DNA of 64,000 bases from Devosia sp. (GCF_028290435.1 NZ_JAQGJV010000051.1:1-64000), one strand, 5' to 3'; shown: positions 10,988-20,490, counted from the stretch's first letter. Notes: generated by a model not told the origin, from the sequence alone. Numbers and translations: made by a program.

Positions 10988-11241
10988 GGACGTCTCCACA
11001 CTTTGGGGGATGAAGGGTTCCCTTACACGAGGGAGCCGACAGACACAAGGTTTGGCTTAACCGGTGATGATGCCCCTGCCCTGCGTCAGAGGCGTGACAC
11101 CCTATCGCGGAGTTAACTTGCGTAGAATGGTTCAAATGTGCCAATACCAATAGCCAGTTAAAGTCTTCTGCGGAATTTATTACGGCACAAGGCATTGTTG
11201 CCATTGAGTTTTTGGACCCGCAGGGCCGTTTAGGAGTTCGT

Positions 11242-11832
11242 ATGGCGATCGATCCCCGCGAAAAAATCGTGTTATTCATCGATGGGGCCAATCTGTACGC
11301 GACCTCCAAGGCCATCGGCGTGGACATCGACTATCGCCGACTTCTGGCCGAATTCAGCGCTAAGGCGTATCTGCTGCGGGCCAATTATTACACCGCGCTG
11401 GTCGAAGACCAGGAATACTCGTCAATTCGCCCGCTGATCGACTGGCTGGATTATAACGGCTTCACCGTAGTGACCAAGCCTGCCAAGGAATTCACCGACG
11501 CCAGTGGCCGCCGCAAGATCAAGGGCAATATGGACATCGAACTGTGTGTCGATGCCTTGGAGCTGGCCCCGTTCTACGATCACATGGTGTTGTTTTCGGG
11601 CGATGGCGACTTCACTGCGCTGGTGGCGGCGCTGCAGCGCAAGGGCAAGCGCGTGACCGTGGTGTCGACGCTGACCAGCTCGACGCCGATGATTTCCGAT
11701 GACCTGCGGCGGCAGGCGGACTTTTTCATGGATGTCGCGGAACTGGCGAAATCTGTGGGGCGGCCGCCGAGCACGCGGCCGGTGGTGGCGCCGGTCTCGC
11801 CTGTAGCGCCTGTGGTTCCGGACGAGGAATAA
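11242..11832 (+). CDS. NYN-domain (LabA/DUF88-like) protein
   Basis: The 196-residue product has the NYN/PIN-like nuclease fold: VLFIDGANLYA with the first metal-binding Asp near the N-terminus, GNMDIELCVDALELA in the middle, and MVLFSGDGDFTALVAAL with further acidic residues. NYN proteins are predicted RNases; this subtype is common in Alphaproteobacteria and often called LabA-like. A Pro/Val-rich tail ends the protein. The ATG at 11242 has TAGGAG upstream. It is divergent from rpoZ. Confidence 0.88.
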   Translation: MAIDPREKIVLFIDGANLYATSKAIGVDIDYRRLLAEFSAKAYLLRANYYTALVEDQEYSSIRPLIDWLDYNGFTVVTKPAKEFTDASGRRKIKGNMDIELCVDALELAPFYDHMVLFSGDGDFTALVAALQRKGKRVTVVSTLTSSTPMISDDLRRQADFFMDVAELAKSVGRPPSTRPVVAPVSPVAPVVPDEE

Positions 11833-11865
11833 ACTTTCCTCTTCGCGGCTTCTACGATTTGATAC

Positions 11866-11962
11866 TCCATCCACCCACGGACTTGATCCGCGGGTCTCTC
11901 GCAACACAATGCGAATGGAGAAAGGCCCGCGGATCAAGTCCGCGGGAAGGGCCGGTGGTGGG
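11866..11962. repeat. Palindromic intergenic repeat, family C
   Basis: Opposed copies of GACTTGATCCGCGGG(TC) and (GGCCC)GCGGATCAAGTCCGCGGGAA surround about 35 bp. Part of the element recurs at 15,771-15,845, and a fragment is at 45,921-45,949. It lies between the NYN gene and smpB; no gene is seen in this gap. Confidence 0.85.
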
Positions 11963-12036
11963 AAAGCGGGTTGGCTCGTTAATGTCTCAGGGTGACATGC
12001 AAGCGTTGCGAGCCTCTAGCCACGAGAGTAAGTCCC

Positions 12037-12102
12037 CTACTCCCGCGCACCATTCTTCATGATGCGGGATTTGTCGCGATTCCAGTCGCGGTCGCGTTCG
12101 GT
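12037..12102 (-). pseudogene. smpB: Detached C-terminal tail of SmpB behind an in-frame stop
   Basis: Directly after the smpB TAA the same frame continues for 21 sense codons to a TAG (12039-12037). It encodes TERDRDWNRDKSRIMKNGARE, which is the expected SmpB C-terminal tail (family pattern KR-x-TE-x-x-RDWxRxKxRIMK). The tail is therefore present and undecayed but separated by one stop codon. It would be expressed only by readthrough, or if the stop is a sequence error. Confidence 0.85.
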
Positions 12103-12537
12103 TTAGCGCTTGTCGTAGTTCTTCTTGCCCTTGCCGATGCCGATCAGGACCTTGGCGCGGCCCTGGTCGTTGAAGAACAGCTTGAGCGGCACGATGGTGT
12201 TGCCGGCACGCGAAACTTCCTCGCCCAGCTGGGCGAGTTGCTTCTTGGAAACAAGGAGTTTGCGCGGACGCCTTTCCTCGTGGTTGAAGCGATTGGCCTG
12301 CAGATATTCCGGGATATGGGCGTTGATCAGCCACAACTCGCCCTTTTCGGGCGAGGCATAGGACTCGGTGATCTGCGCCTTGCCCAGGCGCAGGGATTTG
12401 ACCTCGGTGCCGGTCAGCACGAGACCGGCTTCCATGGTCTCGCCGATGGCATAATCGTAGCGCGAGCGGCGGTTTTCAGCCACGAGACCGTGGCTGATGA
12501 CGCCGTTCTTGGCTTTGTCGTTCTTGGGACCGGCCAT
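12103..12537 (-). CDS. smpB: SsrA-binding protein SmpB, truncated by an in-frame TAA
   Basis: The 144-residue product has the SmpB core: [44 protein letters not shown] and RPRKLL. SmpB binds tmRNA and delivers it to stalled ribosomes. The frame stops with GKKNYDKR at 12105-12103, just where family members go on for about 20 basic residues. That tail fits in the empty mRNA channel and is known to be required for trans-translation but not for tmRNA binding. A single C-to-T or G-to-T change of a CAA or GAA codon would explain the TAA. It is 7 bp downstream of dapA, so the two form an operon. Confidence 0.93.
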   Translation of the reverse strand: MAGPKNDKAKNGVISHGLVAENRRSRYDYAIGETMEAGLVLTGTEVKSLRLGKAQITESYASPEKGELWLINAHIPEYLQANRFNHEERRPRKLLVSKKQLAQLGEEVSRAGNTIVPLKLFFNDQGRAKVLIGIGKGKKNYDKR

Positions 12538-12544
12538 ACTCTAC

Positions 12545-13420
12545 CTAGATCAGCCCCGCATGGGCCATTGCAAAATCCATCGCGTCGCGAGTCGCCTTGC
12601 CAATCGGCACCAGCGGCAGGCGCAGTTCGTTGGCACACAGGTTCAACCGGTTGGCGACGTACTTTGCCGGCGCCGGATTGGGCTCCATGAACAAGTCCTT
12701 GTGCAGGTAGGCCAGCTTGTCATTGATGGCGCGCGCACCGACGAAGTCACCGGCCAGCGACAGCTCCTGCAGCTGCGAGCACAAGCGTGGCGCCACGTTG
12801 GCGGTCACCGAGATACAGCCATGGCCGCCATGGGCGTTGAAACCCAGGGCGGTACTGTCGTCGCCGGACAGCAGGATGAAGTCCTTGCCCAGCTTGTTGC
12901 GCTGCGCGGTCGTCCGCTCAAGGCTGCCGGTGGCGTCCTTGACGCCAACAATGTTGTCATGCGCTTCGGCCAGACGCGCAATGGTATCGACGGTGAGATC
13001 GACGATGGTGCGGCTCGGGACGCTATAGAGAATGATCGGAATGCCCACGGCGCCGGCGATGGCCGAGAAGTGCTGGAACAGCCCTTCTTGGTTGGGCTTG
13101 TTGTAGTAGGGCACGACGGACAGCACGGCATCGGCACCGGTCTCTTCGGCGAAGCGGGCCAGCGCGACGGCTTCTGCAGTGGAATTGGAGCCGGCCCCGG
13201 CGATCACCGGAACGCGCTTGTTGGTGACTTCGACGCAGATTTCGACGACGCGGCGATGCTCCTCATGGGACACGGTGGGGCTTTCGCCCGTCGTTCCCAT
13301 TGGCACGAGGCCATGGCTGCCTTCGGTGATCTGCCAATCGACAAAGGCCGAGAAGGCTTTCTCATCCACCGCTCCGTTGACGAAGGGGGTCATGAGCGCC
13401 GTGATAGAGCCTCTCAGCAT
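12545..13420 (-). CDS. dapA: 4-hydroxy-tetrahydrodipicolinate synthase
   Basis: The 291-residue product condenses pyruvate with aspartate semialdehyde in lysine and diaminopimelate synthesis. The Schiff-base lysine is K161 in GVKDATG, and the catalytic tyrosine is Y132 in [17 protein letters not shown] and [10 protein letters not shown] are the other pocket motifs. The ATG at 13420 is preceded by TGAGGATTTTCCGACC. A longer frame to 13588 has no family support at its N-terminus. smpB follows closely. Confidence 0.95.
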   Translation of the reverse strand: MLRGSITALMTPFVNGAVDEKAFSAFVDWQITEGSHGLVPMGTTGESPTVSHEEHRRVVEICVEVTNKRVPVIAGAGSNSTAEAVALARFAEETGADAVLSVVPYYNKPNQEGLFQHFSAIAGAVGIPIILYSVPSRTIVDLTVDTIARLAEAHDNIVGVKDATGSLERTTAQRNKLGKDFILLSGDDSTALGFNAHGGHGCISVTANVAPRLCSQLQELSLAGDFVGARAINDKLAYLHKDLFMEPNPAPAKYVANRLNLCANELRLPLVPIGKATRDAMDFAMAHAGLI

Positions 13421-13667
13421 GGTCGGAAAATCCTCATTGAATATGCCACAGTTCAGCCGTGGCGGGATGGCAGAACCCAGTGATGGGCCGCCGATTAACG
13501 CGGCGCACCATACTTTTTGTTGGACGCCATCACAAGGACAAGCACGCCACAGCCAGCACGGATCATCGGCGCGAAACCTATTGTTCACCTAGATAGGGTA
13601 ACTTTGGGTTAACCGCAAGGATGGGGCCCTTGCTGGATGACGTAACGAGTACCAGCAGGACGGCACT

Positions 13668-15689
13668 ATGGACACTCGCCTTCGGGCCAGCGTGTTCGCT
13701 GCGGTTTTGGGCTTCCTGAGTATTGCCCCACTCACGCATGCGGTCACTGACGACCCTGTCGACATGACCACCACCGGCTCGATCAGGGCCGCGAGCGTCG
13801 TTGTGCCCGACGCTGCGGGATCGCCGGAATTCAGGGCGGCGCTGGCCGTGTTGGATGGTGGCAAGGCGGCGGATGCCTATGTGCTGGCGCGGGCATTGCC
13901 CAATGACACCGAGCGCCGGGCGCTGCAGTGGGCGGCGATCTATTTTCATGGCGGGGACATTGATTATTCCAGCATTGCGCGCTTTGCCGCGGATGCGCCG
14001 GGCTTTGCCTCGGCCGAGATCTACAAGACGCGGCTGGAGCAGTCGCTAACCAAGGCGAAGCCGGCGGGCGCAGAGGTCATTGCGCAACTGGGTGGGGCGG
14101 TGCCCAATACGGTCGATGCGCAGATCATGCTGGCGCAGGCCTATGTCGCCAGCGGGCAGACGGCGCGGGCCACGACGCTAGCGCGCAGCCTGTGGGTGGA
14201 TAATTTCCTGACGGTGGAACAGGAAAAACTGGCGCTGGATAGCCTGGGCGGCCTGTTGGATCGCGACACGCATTGGGCGCGGGCGGTGCACCTGATGATG
14301 AATGATCGGGCGGCGGCCAGCGAGCGGCTGTTGCCGTTCCTGACGGCGGCGCAAAAGAGCTTGGTGGTGGCGCGGGCGGCGGTATCGCGCAACGACGCGG
14401 ACGCCAAGAAGCTGCTGGATAATGTCGATCCGGCAATGCAAAGCCACCCGGTGTTCATTTTTTCGCGGGCGCAAAGAGCGCGGCAGTTCGAGCTGTGGGA
14501 CAGCGCGGTGGACTGGCTCGCCAAGGCCAAGGGCGAACTGCCCGACGCCGCCGAGTGGTGGTATGAGCGGCGGACGCTGACGCGGGCACTGCTCAATGTG
14601 GGCAAGCCGGAACTCGCCTACAAAGCGGCGGCGGGGTACACGAACGGGCCTGAGGGCCGAATGGTTGAAGCGCATTTCCACGCGGGCTTCATCGCCCTGT
14701 CCTTTCTCAAGGATGCGGCGAGCGCCAAGGCGCATTTTACCCAGATGGCGTCGCATTCGACGCTGCCCGATACGGTGTCGCAGGCCAATTACTGGCTGGC
14801 GCGGGCCGATCTGGCGCTGGGCGATGCCATTGGCGCCAAGGCGGCGTATGCCGCGGCGGCGGAGCATGGCACGGTTTATTACGGTTTGCTGGCGCGGACG
14901 GCTTTGGGCGAAACCGGGGCGGGCATCAGGCCCCTGCCCGCCTGGCAGGATAGCGAGACACTGTTTTCGGCCAACGAGGTGGTGCGGGCCGTGAAGCTGC
15001 TGGCGGCCAATGGGCACGGCATCTGGGCGGTGCCGCTGTTGCGCAACCATGCGGCGGGGCTGAAAAGCGGCGGCGAATTGCTGCTGGCGGCGCGGCTGGC
15101 CCAGGAAATCGGCGCGCATCATCTGGCCATCGCCATAGCCAGTGATGCTGACAAGCAAGGCTTTGCCCTCGACCTGTTCAGCTTTCCCAAGGATGGGTTG
15201 GCGGCAGACGTTCCCCTAAACGCTGATCGGGCGGCGGTTTACGCGATTACCCGGCAAGAATCGATGTTCCAGATCGATGCGGTTTCGGTATCGGGAGCGA
15301 TGGGGCTGATGCAATTAATGCCGGGCACCGCCAAGGACACGGCCCGCGATGTCGGCGTCGACTACTCGGCGGCGCGGCTGACCAGCGATCCGGCCTACAA
15401 TGCGCTGCTGGGATCGACCTATCTCGGCAAGCAATTGCAGCGCTATGAGGGATCGCTGCTATTGGCGGCGGCGGCCTATAATGCCGGGCCGGGCAATGCC
15501 AGCAAATGGATTGCCGCCTATGGCGACCCGCGCGCCGACAATGTCGATCCGGTGGTCTGGGTTGAGCTGATCCCGTTCCAGGAAACGCGCAAATATGTGC
15601 AGCGGGTGCTGGGGAATTATCTGGTGTACCGGCAGCGGCTTGGCGACACCGGGATGACGATGACGCAGGCGTTGCGGACGATTGAGTGA
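13668..15689 (+). CDS. slt: Soluble lytic murein transglycosylase
   Basis: The 673-residue product has an N-terminal signal peptide (about residues 1-25, VFAAVLGFLSIAPLTHA). It continues with a long alpha-helical superhelix of repeats rich in Ala and Leu, then a C-terminal SLT domain. The catalytic glutamate is in ITRQESMFQIDAVS, followed by GAMGLMQLMPGTAKDTA and AAAAYNAGPGNASKW. It cleaves the MurNAc-GlcNAc bond in periplasmic peptidoglycan, releasing anhydro-muropeptides. dapA is divergent; a family C repeat lies downstream. Confidence 0.94.
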   Translation: MDTRLRASVFAAVLGFLSIAPLTHAVTDDPVDMTTTGSIRAASVVVPDAAGSPEFRAALAVLDGGKAADAYVLARALPNDTERRALQWAAIYFHGGDIDYSSIARFAADAPGFASAEIYKTRLEQSLTKAKPAGAEVIAQLGGAVPNTVDAQIMLAQAYVASGQTARATTLARSLWVDNFLTVEQEKLALDSLGGLLDRDTHWARAVHLMMNDRAAASERLLPFLTAAQKSLVVARAAVSRNDADAKKLLDNVDPAMQSHPVFIFSRAQRARQFELWDSAVDWLAKAKGELPDAAEWWYERRTLTRALLNVGKPELAYKAAAGYTNGPEGRMVEAHFHAGFIALSFLKDAASAKAHFTQMASHSTLPDTVSQANYWLARADLALGDAIGAKAAYAAAAEHGTVYYGLLARTALGETGAGIRPLPAWQDSETLFSANEVVRAVKLLAANGHGIWAVPLLRNHAAGLKSGGELLLAARLAQEIGAHHLAIAIASDADKQGFALDLFSFPKDGLAADVPLNADRAAVYAITRQESMFQIDAVSVSGAMGLMQLMPGTAKDTARDVGVDYSAARLTSDPAYNALLGSTYLGKQLQRYEGSLLLAAAAYNAGPGNASKWIAAYGDPRADNVDPVVWVELIPFQETRKYVQRVLGNYLVYRQRLGDTGMTMTQALRTIE

Positions 15690-15770
15690 AGGTGGGTTCC
15701 TCGGCTGGCTGAACGGTCTGCTGCTTCGCCTATTTGCTTAATTCACCGTGGCTTTATCCCTCCCCATCCA

Positions 15771-15845
15771 CCGACCTTCCCGCGGGCCACGGGCCGCTTG
15801 TGCCATGCTGATAGTGGCCCGCGGATCAAGTCCGCGGGAAGGACA
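15771..15845. repeat. Palindromic intergenic repeat, family C
   Basis: The right arm GGCCCGCGGATCAAGTCCGCGGGAAGG matches the element at 11,866-11,962, and the left arm begins CCGACCTTCCCGCGGG. It occupies the middle of the gap between slt and the hydrolase-like gene; nothing else is recognised there. Confidence 0.8.
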
Positions 15846-15962
15846 GCGGGGTGAGAGGCCCGTGCGTCCAACATCGGGTATGAGAAGAGCTTGCAAACAC
15901 AGTTTGCGCTTGAGGACCGATGCCCGCTGCCGGTAAATGGCGGGGCAATCGAGTGTTCGCCT

Positions 15963-16904
15963 ATGTTCAAGACACGCAAATTTCCGGCCGATCATCCGAG
16001 CTTTGCGGCACTGCCGGTGCGGATGGTGACGCTGGGGGACGGCGGCCTGCAGGCGGCCGTGCATGTGAGCGGGACGCTGTCGAGCCGGCGAATACCGGTG
16101 ATCTGCGTGCCGGGCTATCAGCGAAATATGACGGATTTTGCCGAATTTACCGACTATTTTCAGCGTGTTGGCGGTGGCAACTGGCCGGTCGTGTTGATCG
16201 ACCTGCCCGGACGCGGGCGCAGCAGCGACCGGGCCAGCGCCGACGATTACGGCTCCCCGCGCGATTCTCGCAATGTGGCATCAGTGCTGATGGCGCTGGG
16301 TATCGAGCGGGCAACGTTCATCGGCCAGGGCTATGGTGGGCAGGTGACCATGACCCTCGCGGCGGCGCATCCGCTACTGGTCGCGGGCGTGGTACTGCTC
16401 GATGCTGGGCCGGTCACAGATTCACGCGGCATCGTGCGGCTGCGCAATAATCTCAAGCATGTCGAGAGCCTGCGGGGCGCCAAGGCGGTGACGGCGGGGT
16501 TCCGCAAAATGCTGCTGGGCGATTATCCCGGCAGCAGTGAAAGCCAGCTCGATAGAATGATGGCGCGCAGCCATTTTCTCGACAAGCGCGGTCGGGCATG
16601 GCCGTTGCACGATCAACGGCTGATCGACGCGCTCGAGGCTTTCAGTTTCGACGATGTGCTGACGGCGCAATGGCCATTGTTCGACGCGCTCGAAGGGACG
16701 CCGCTGATGCTGCTGCGCACGCAACTGACCGATCAAGTGCGACGCGAGACTTTTGAGGAAATGGTGCGGCGCCGGCCGGACGCGGTAGCCCTGACCATCG
16801 CCGGCCAAGGCTCGCCGGCACTGTTCGACCAGCATGAAGAAATCGAGGCCGTGGCGGAATTCGCCATGGCGGTCAGCAGCAAGAGGCTGGGCAAGGCGGC
16901 CTAG
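15963..16904 (+). CDS. Alpha/beta-hydrolase-fold protein lacking the catalytic Ser and His
   Basis: The 313-residue product follows the alpha/beta-hydrolase order: VICVPGYQRN (oxyanion region), VVLIDLPGRGRSSD, the nucleophile elbow, LLVAGVVLLDAGP, then a cap and the C-terminal strand. The elbow reads FIGQGYGGQ, so the residue at the nucleophile position (G123) is glycine where family members have Ser, Asp or Cys. The usual C-terminal GH(S)P motif reads GQGSP, so the histidine is missing as well. It is therefore probably non-catalytic, acting as a binding or regulatory protein. The ATG at 15963 is chosen; an upstream in-frame start at 15891 reads into intergenic sequence. Confidence 0.8.
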   Translation: MFKTRKFPADHPSFAALPVRMVTLGDGGLQAAVHVSGTLSSRRIPVICVPGYQRNMTDFAEFTDYFQRVGGGNWPVVLIDLPGRGRSSDRASADDYGSPRDSRNVASVLMALGIERATFIGQGYGGQVTMTLAAAHPLLVAGVVLLDAGPVTDSRGIVRLRNNLKHVESLRGAKAVTAGFRKMLLGDYPGSSESQLDRMMARSHFLDKRGRAWPLHDQRLIDALEAFSFDDVLTAQWPLFDALEGTPLMLLRTQLTDQVRRETFEEMVRRRPDAVALTIAGQGSPALFDQHEEIEAVAEFAMAVSSKRLGKAA

Positions 16905-16924
16905 CCGCCGCCTTGCCTTCATCA

Positions 16925-18748
16925 TTAATCCACGTGGTGCTCGAGCACCTTGATGACGATGCGGCGGTTCAGCCGTTTGCCCGCGCTGGTGTCGTTATCG
17001 GCGATGGGTTGGGATTCGCCATAGCCAACTGCGTAGAGCCGCTCGGGCGCGATCTTGCGGGCGATCAGCGCATCGATCACCGCCTCGGCGCGAGCCACCG
17101 ATAGCGCCAGATTGAGCTGATCGTCGCCATCGGCATCGGTGTGACCCTCGATATCGACATCTGCCGCTGGGCAAAGGGCCAGGTAACCGGCCAATTCGTC
17201 CAGAGGCGCGGAGGATTCAGGCGCAAGCACGGCGGCGCCGGACTGGAACAGGATGGCGTTGCGCGTCGAGAATTCGGCGACGCTGGCCTGGCAGGCATCG
17301 AGTGGCGGTGGCGCGGAAATGTTCAACGTCCAGGATGCGCCGGCGGGCAATGCGGCAACGCTGGCCATGACGGCATCGCGGGCGGCATTGGTCTGGGCCT
17401 TGCCGGACAGGCTCCACTTGCCGGTGGCGAAGCTCAACTGCCCGTTTTCCAGCTCCATCAGGCCGCGAATGCCCGTCTCGGCGTTGATGATGAAGTCATC
17501 GGGTGCACCGACGGCAATGGTGACGCCGGTGGTCGGCGCGCCGGTGATGACGCCGAAGAAGCGCAAAGCCGGATCGGCAGGGAGCTGGCCGCTGAGCGTA
17601 ACGGCTCCCCCTGCTCCGCGACTAGCGGCGAAAGTGTAGGCGGGGTCGACCTTGGCGGTGACGGGTTCGGTGACCGGTGGCTTGGTGACTTCAGGCGCGG
17701 CGACGGGGGGCGTCAGTTCGCTCGGCTCGGGCTTTGCGACGGGCTCAACGGGTTTGGGCTCGGCGGGTGTCGTTTCGGCGGGCAGCGGCAGCGGCTTGGT
17801 GGTGTCCGGCTCCACGGCAGGCTCGGTGACAGTCGCCGCCGGCTTGGTTTTTGGGGGCGGGTTGGCGGCGGCAGCGACGTCGACATTAAGCGTCCAGCCG
17901 GACGCCGAGAGCCGCCTGGTGGTGAAGGCGGCCTCGATCGCGGTTTTGGCGGCAGCCGTGGCGGCGGTGCCGGACACGGTCCAGTCGGTGCCGTTAAAGG
18001 CTGCGGTGCCGGTGTCCAGCCATTTCAGCAGCCCCAGCGCTGTGGTGGCGGAGACGATGAGGTCGTCGGGCTCGCCAGAGGCATAAGTCACTGCGGCGAC
18101 AGAGGGATTTCCTTCCGCAACGGCCAGGCTGGCCTTGGCGGCGACGTTGGGCAGCATGCCGGTCAGGGCGACCGAGCCATCTGCCGTTTTGGTTGCCGAC
18201 AGCAGGTAGGGCGCGGCGGGCGGCGCCTGGATTTCGTTGCGGGCCAGAAGGAGGCCTTGGGGCGAACCGGCGGCAATCAGTTCGGATAGCGCTGTGTAAT
18301 CCGCGCTGGAACGGGCGACGCCAGCCAGAGTGACGTTCTGGCCATCCAGGGCGAAGCGGCCTTCGCTCAAACGCGCGAGTATCGCGAGGCCAAAGTCGAC
18401 AGCGGCCTGGTAATTTTCAGGCGCGCCGCGGCCCAGCTTGAGGAAATTGGTATCAGCGCCCTCGGTCTCAGAGAGGCGCTTGCGGGTGGCGTCGTCGGGG
18501 GCATAGCCATCGAAGACGATGACACCACCGGACTGTCGGGTGGCGCTCATCCAGTAATCGGAGATCATGGGCGACTGGACCGTGACGATGGAGCCGGCCT
18601 GGGCCAGTTCGAGGGTCGCCGGTGCCGCGATTGTTCGCGCATCGCCATCCGACGCAGCATTGGCGCCGCTGATGGTAGCGGCAAGCGCGGCTCCACCCAG
18701 AACCGTTATCAGGCCAGGCGTAACCCACTTCACAACGAGCTTGATCAT
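16925..18748 (-). CDS. OmpA-family outer-membrane/peptidoglycan-binding protein with internal repeats
   Basis: The 607-residue product starts with a signal sequence or anchor (PGLITVLGGAALAATISGANA). Three similar modules of roughly 110-130 residues follow, each with a GxVxLxGxxP strand, a GAPxxF or GEPDDL turn, GLxxL, then WxLSGxA or WTVSGTA. A Pro/Glu/Thr-rich linker lies between modules two and three. A C-terminal OmpA domain has LFQSGAAVL, DVDIEGHTDADGDD, ALSVARAEAVIDAL and GYGESQPIADN with KRLNRRI, the peptidoglycan-binding signature. The ATG at 18748 has GGAATCGGA before it; a GTG at 18772 is the alternative start (615 residues). It probably tethers the envelope. Confidence 0.85.
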   Translation of the reverse strand: MIKLVVKWVTPGLITVLGGAALAATISGANAASDGDARTIAAPATLELAQAGSIVTVQSPMISDYWMSATRQSGGVIVFDGYAPDDATRKRLSETEGADTNFLKLGRGAPENYQAAVDFGLAILARLSEGRFALDGQNVTLAGVARSSADYTALSELIAAGSPQGLLLARNEIQAPPAAPYLLSATKTADGSVALTGMLPNVAAKASLAVAEGNPSVAAVTYASGEPDDLIVSATTALGLLKWLDTGTAAFNGTDWTVSGTAATAAAKTAIEAAFTTRRLSASGWTLNVDVAAAANPPPKTKPAATVTEPAVEPDTTKPLPLPAETTPAEPKPVEPVAKPEPSELTPPVAAPEVTKPPVTEPVTAKVDPAYTFAASRGAGGAVTLSGQLPADPALRFFGVITGAPTTGVTIAVGAPDDFIINAETGIRGLMELENGQLSFATGKWSLSGKAQTNAARDAVMASVAALPAGASWTLNISAPPPLDACQASVAEFSTRNAILFQSGAAVLAPESSAPLDELAGYLALCPAADVDIEGHTDADGDDQLNLALSVARAEAVIDALIARKIAPERLYAVGYGESQPIADNDTSAGKRLNRRIVIKVLEHHVD

Positions 18749-18968
18749 TCCGATTCCAGGCCTTTTCCGCACTGGCCGGAAGCTAGAGCATTTCGGGCCG
18801 CGATGGAACGGAAATGGACGGGTTAAAGCATCGCAGATTCATGGATTGCCGGGCTTGTCCGGGCAATTCAACGATCTCGCAAAGACCCTGGAGGGCCCGG
18901 TGGTGACGGTGGGGAGCGAACGGGATTCAACGGAAAGTGCCGTGCCCAAAATCCGGCTTCAGAACAAA

Positions 18969-18998
18969 AGAAAAGGCCCGGCGTGAGCCGGGCCTTTC
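18969..18998 (-). terminator. Rho-independent terminator downstream of the porin
   Basis: GGCCCGGC-TCAC-GCCGGGCC on the complement is followed by TTTTCTTTT. The stem is symmetrical but a T-tract is present only on the minus side. It lies 20 bp after the porin stop. Confidence 0.9.
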
Positions 18999-19020
18999 CG
19001 TAGAAGGAGCTTTAGAAGAC

Positions 19021-20490
19021 TTATTCGAAGGTCTTCGCAGCCTTGTAGGTTGCGCGGTAAGCGCCTTCCGAAGTGGCCTGGCCCTTGATCGAGGAGGTGA
19101 AACCACCGCCCGGAGCCCAAGCCAGTTCAGCCGAACCGTAAACCACTGCATCGTTGAAATCGAACACGGTGACAGCAGTCGTATCGCGCCAGTAAGCGCC
19201 AACTTCGCCGGTGACCTTGATGGTCTCGGAGACAGCAGCGACCAGCTGAGCAGCAACCTGGAGGGTGTTCTCATCACCAACGGTGAGGTCGTTGTTGAAG
19301 TAACGAGCGCCGAGGTTGATCTTTACGCCATCAGTGATAGCAGCACCGATCGAGCCACCGATACCGAAGCCGTTGCTTTCAGTGCCAGCAGTCGTGTTCT
19401 CGGCGCGAGCATATTCACCCGACAGAGCAACGGTGAACATGTCGAAGGTTGCTTCGCCAGTCAGCATTGCGTGAAGGGTGTTGGACTCATCACCGCCGAA
19501 GCTGGTGTAGTCCTTGCCGAGGTAGCCAACAGCCGCACGGACGCGGAAGTTGTCGAAGGTGCCGGTTGCGCCAGCGTGGACGCCCCAAGCATCAACCTGA
19601 CCGTCGAGAACGCCGATAGCAAGACCAGTGACGTGGGCAGTGATGCCTTCGCCAGCATAGCTCAGCACGCCAACCAGGGTGCCAGCGCCATGTGCGTTGG
19701 TCAGAAGGCCATCAGCATCCGCGCCATTGAGGTTTTCGAGGCCAACGCCAACGTTCAGGCCATTGCCGAGGTCGGAAACGACCTGGATGACATGCTCGCC
19801 AGTGAAGTTAACACGATCGCCATCGGCGTCGAAGCCAACGCCGTCATCGACAGCGTCCCAAGCAAACAGCTTGGTGAAGTTGAAGGGCTCGCTGTCGCCG
19901 AAGTTAGCAATCGAGGACTTCTTACCAGCCATGATGACGGTCGAGTCACCGATGGAGACGTAACCTTCGTCGATGTAGAAGTCGCGGTTGTCGACTTCGC
20001 CAATGCTCGTTGCGGTCAGGGCAGCGCCGCCAAGCTGAACGCCATCGGCACCAACTTCGCCTTCGTTGATGTAACGGGTCTGGCTAACCGACTTGATCTT
20101 GAGAACTGCCTTGGCAGGACCGAAGTCGCTGTCGGCGGTGCCAACAAACTTCAGCCAAGCTTCGACCTTGCTGTCATAGTCGGTCTCAAAACCATCGGCA
20201 CCGACAACGTCGCCGCTCGAACCAATGATGCCATAGGAACCAACTGGCGTCACAGCAACGATCAGATCGCTACCGATAGTATTGCCCTGGCGGTAGTCGC
20301 CCCAGTTGAATTCATACGAAACGCCGCCCGAGATCTGCAGGCAGTTGGTGTCGGACGAGATCGTCAGGCCGGAAATGCCAAGCGCGTCGCAAACGTCAAG
20401 CGACGTCAGCACGCCCAGATCGGCAGCGAAAGCACCGGTCGAGAGACCAGCGGCAGCAACGGTACCGAGGATAAGGCTCTTGAGTTTCAT
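19021..20490 (-). CDS. Outer-membrane porin (rhizobial type)
   Basis: The 489-residue product begins with a clear signal peptide (MKLKSLILGTVAAAGLSTGAFA), then ADLGVLTSLDVCDALGISG and NCLQISGGVSYEFNWGDYRQG, typical of the alphaproteobacterial porin family. The rest alternates short amphipathic strands with acidic loops, as in a 16-stranded trimeric barrel, and ends with FE (terminal Phe-Glu rather than bare Phe). The GC content is lower and the codon choice more restricted than in neighbours, as expected for a highly expressed gene. The start at 20490 has a strong GGAGG eight bases upstream. A long hairpin lies in its leader and a strong terminator follows. Confidence 0.92.
   Translation of the reverse strand: MKLKSLILGTVAAAGLSTGAFAADLGVLTSLDVCDALGISGLTISSDTNCLQISGGVSYEFNWGDYRQGNTIGSDLIVAVTPVGSYGIIGSSGDVVGADGFETDYDSKVEAWLKFVGTADSDFGPAKAVLKIKSVSQTRYINEGEVGADGVQLGGAALTATSIGEVDNRDFYIDEGYVSIGDSTVIMAGKKSSIANFGDSEPFNFTKLFAWDAVDDGVGFDADGDRVNFTGEHVIQVVSDLGNGLNVGVGLENLNGADADGLLTNAHGAGTLVGVLSYAGEGITAHVTGLAIGVLDGQVDAWGVHAGATGTFDNFRVRAAVGYLGKDYTSFGGDESNTLHAMLTGEATFDMFTVALSGEYARAENTTAGTESNGFGIGGSIGAAITDGVKINLGARYFNNDLTVGDENTLQVAAQLVAAVSETIKVTGEVGAYWRDTTAVTVFDFNDAVVYGSAELAWAPGGGFTSSIKGQATSEGAYRATYKAAKTFE

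Noticed and set aside
12103-12334. Frameshift rather than nonsense change in smpB
   Set aside because: The tail continues in the same frame directly after the TAA, so a single stop codon explains it without any shift.
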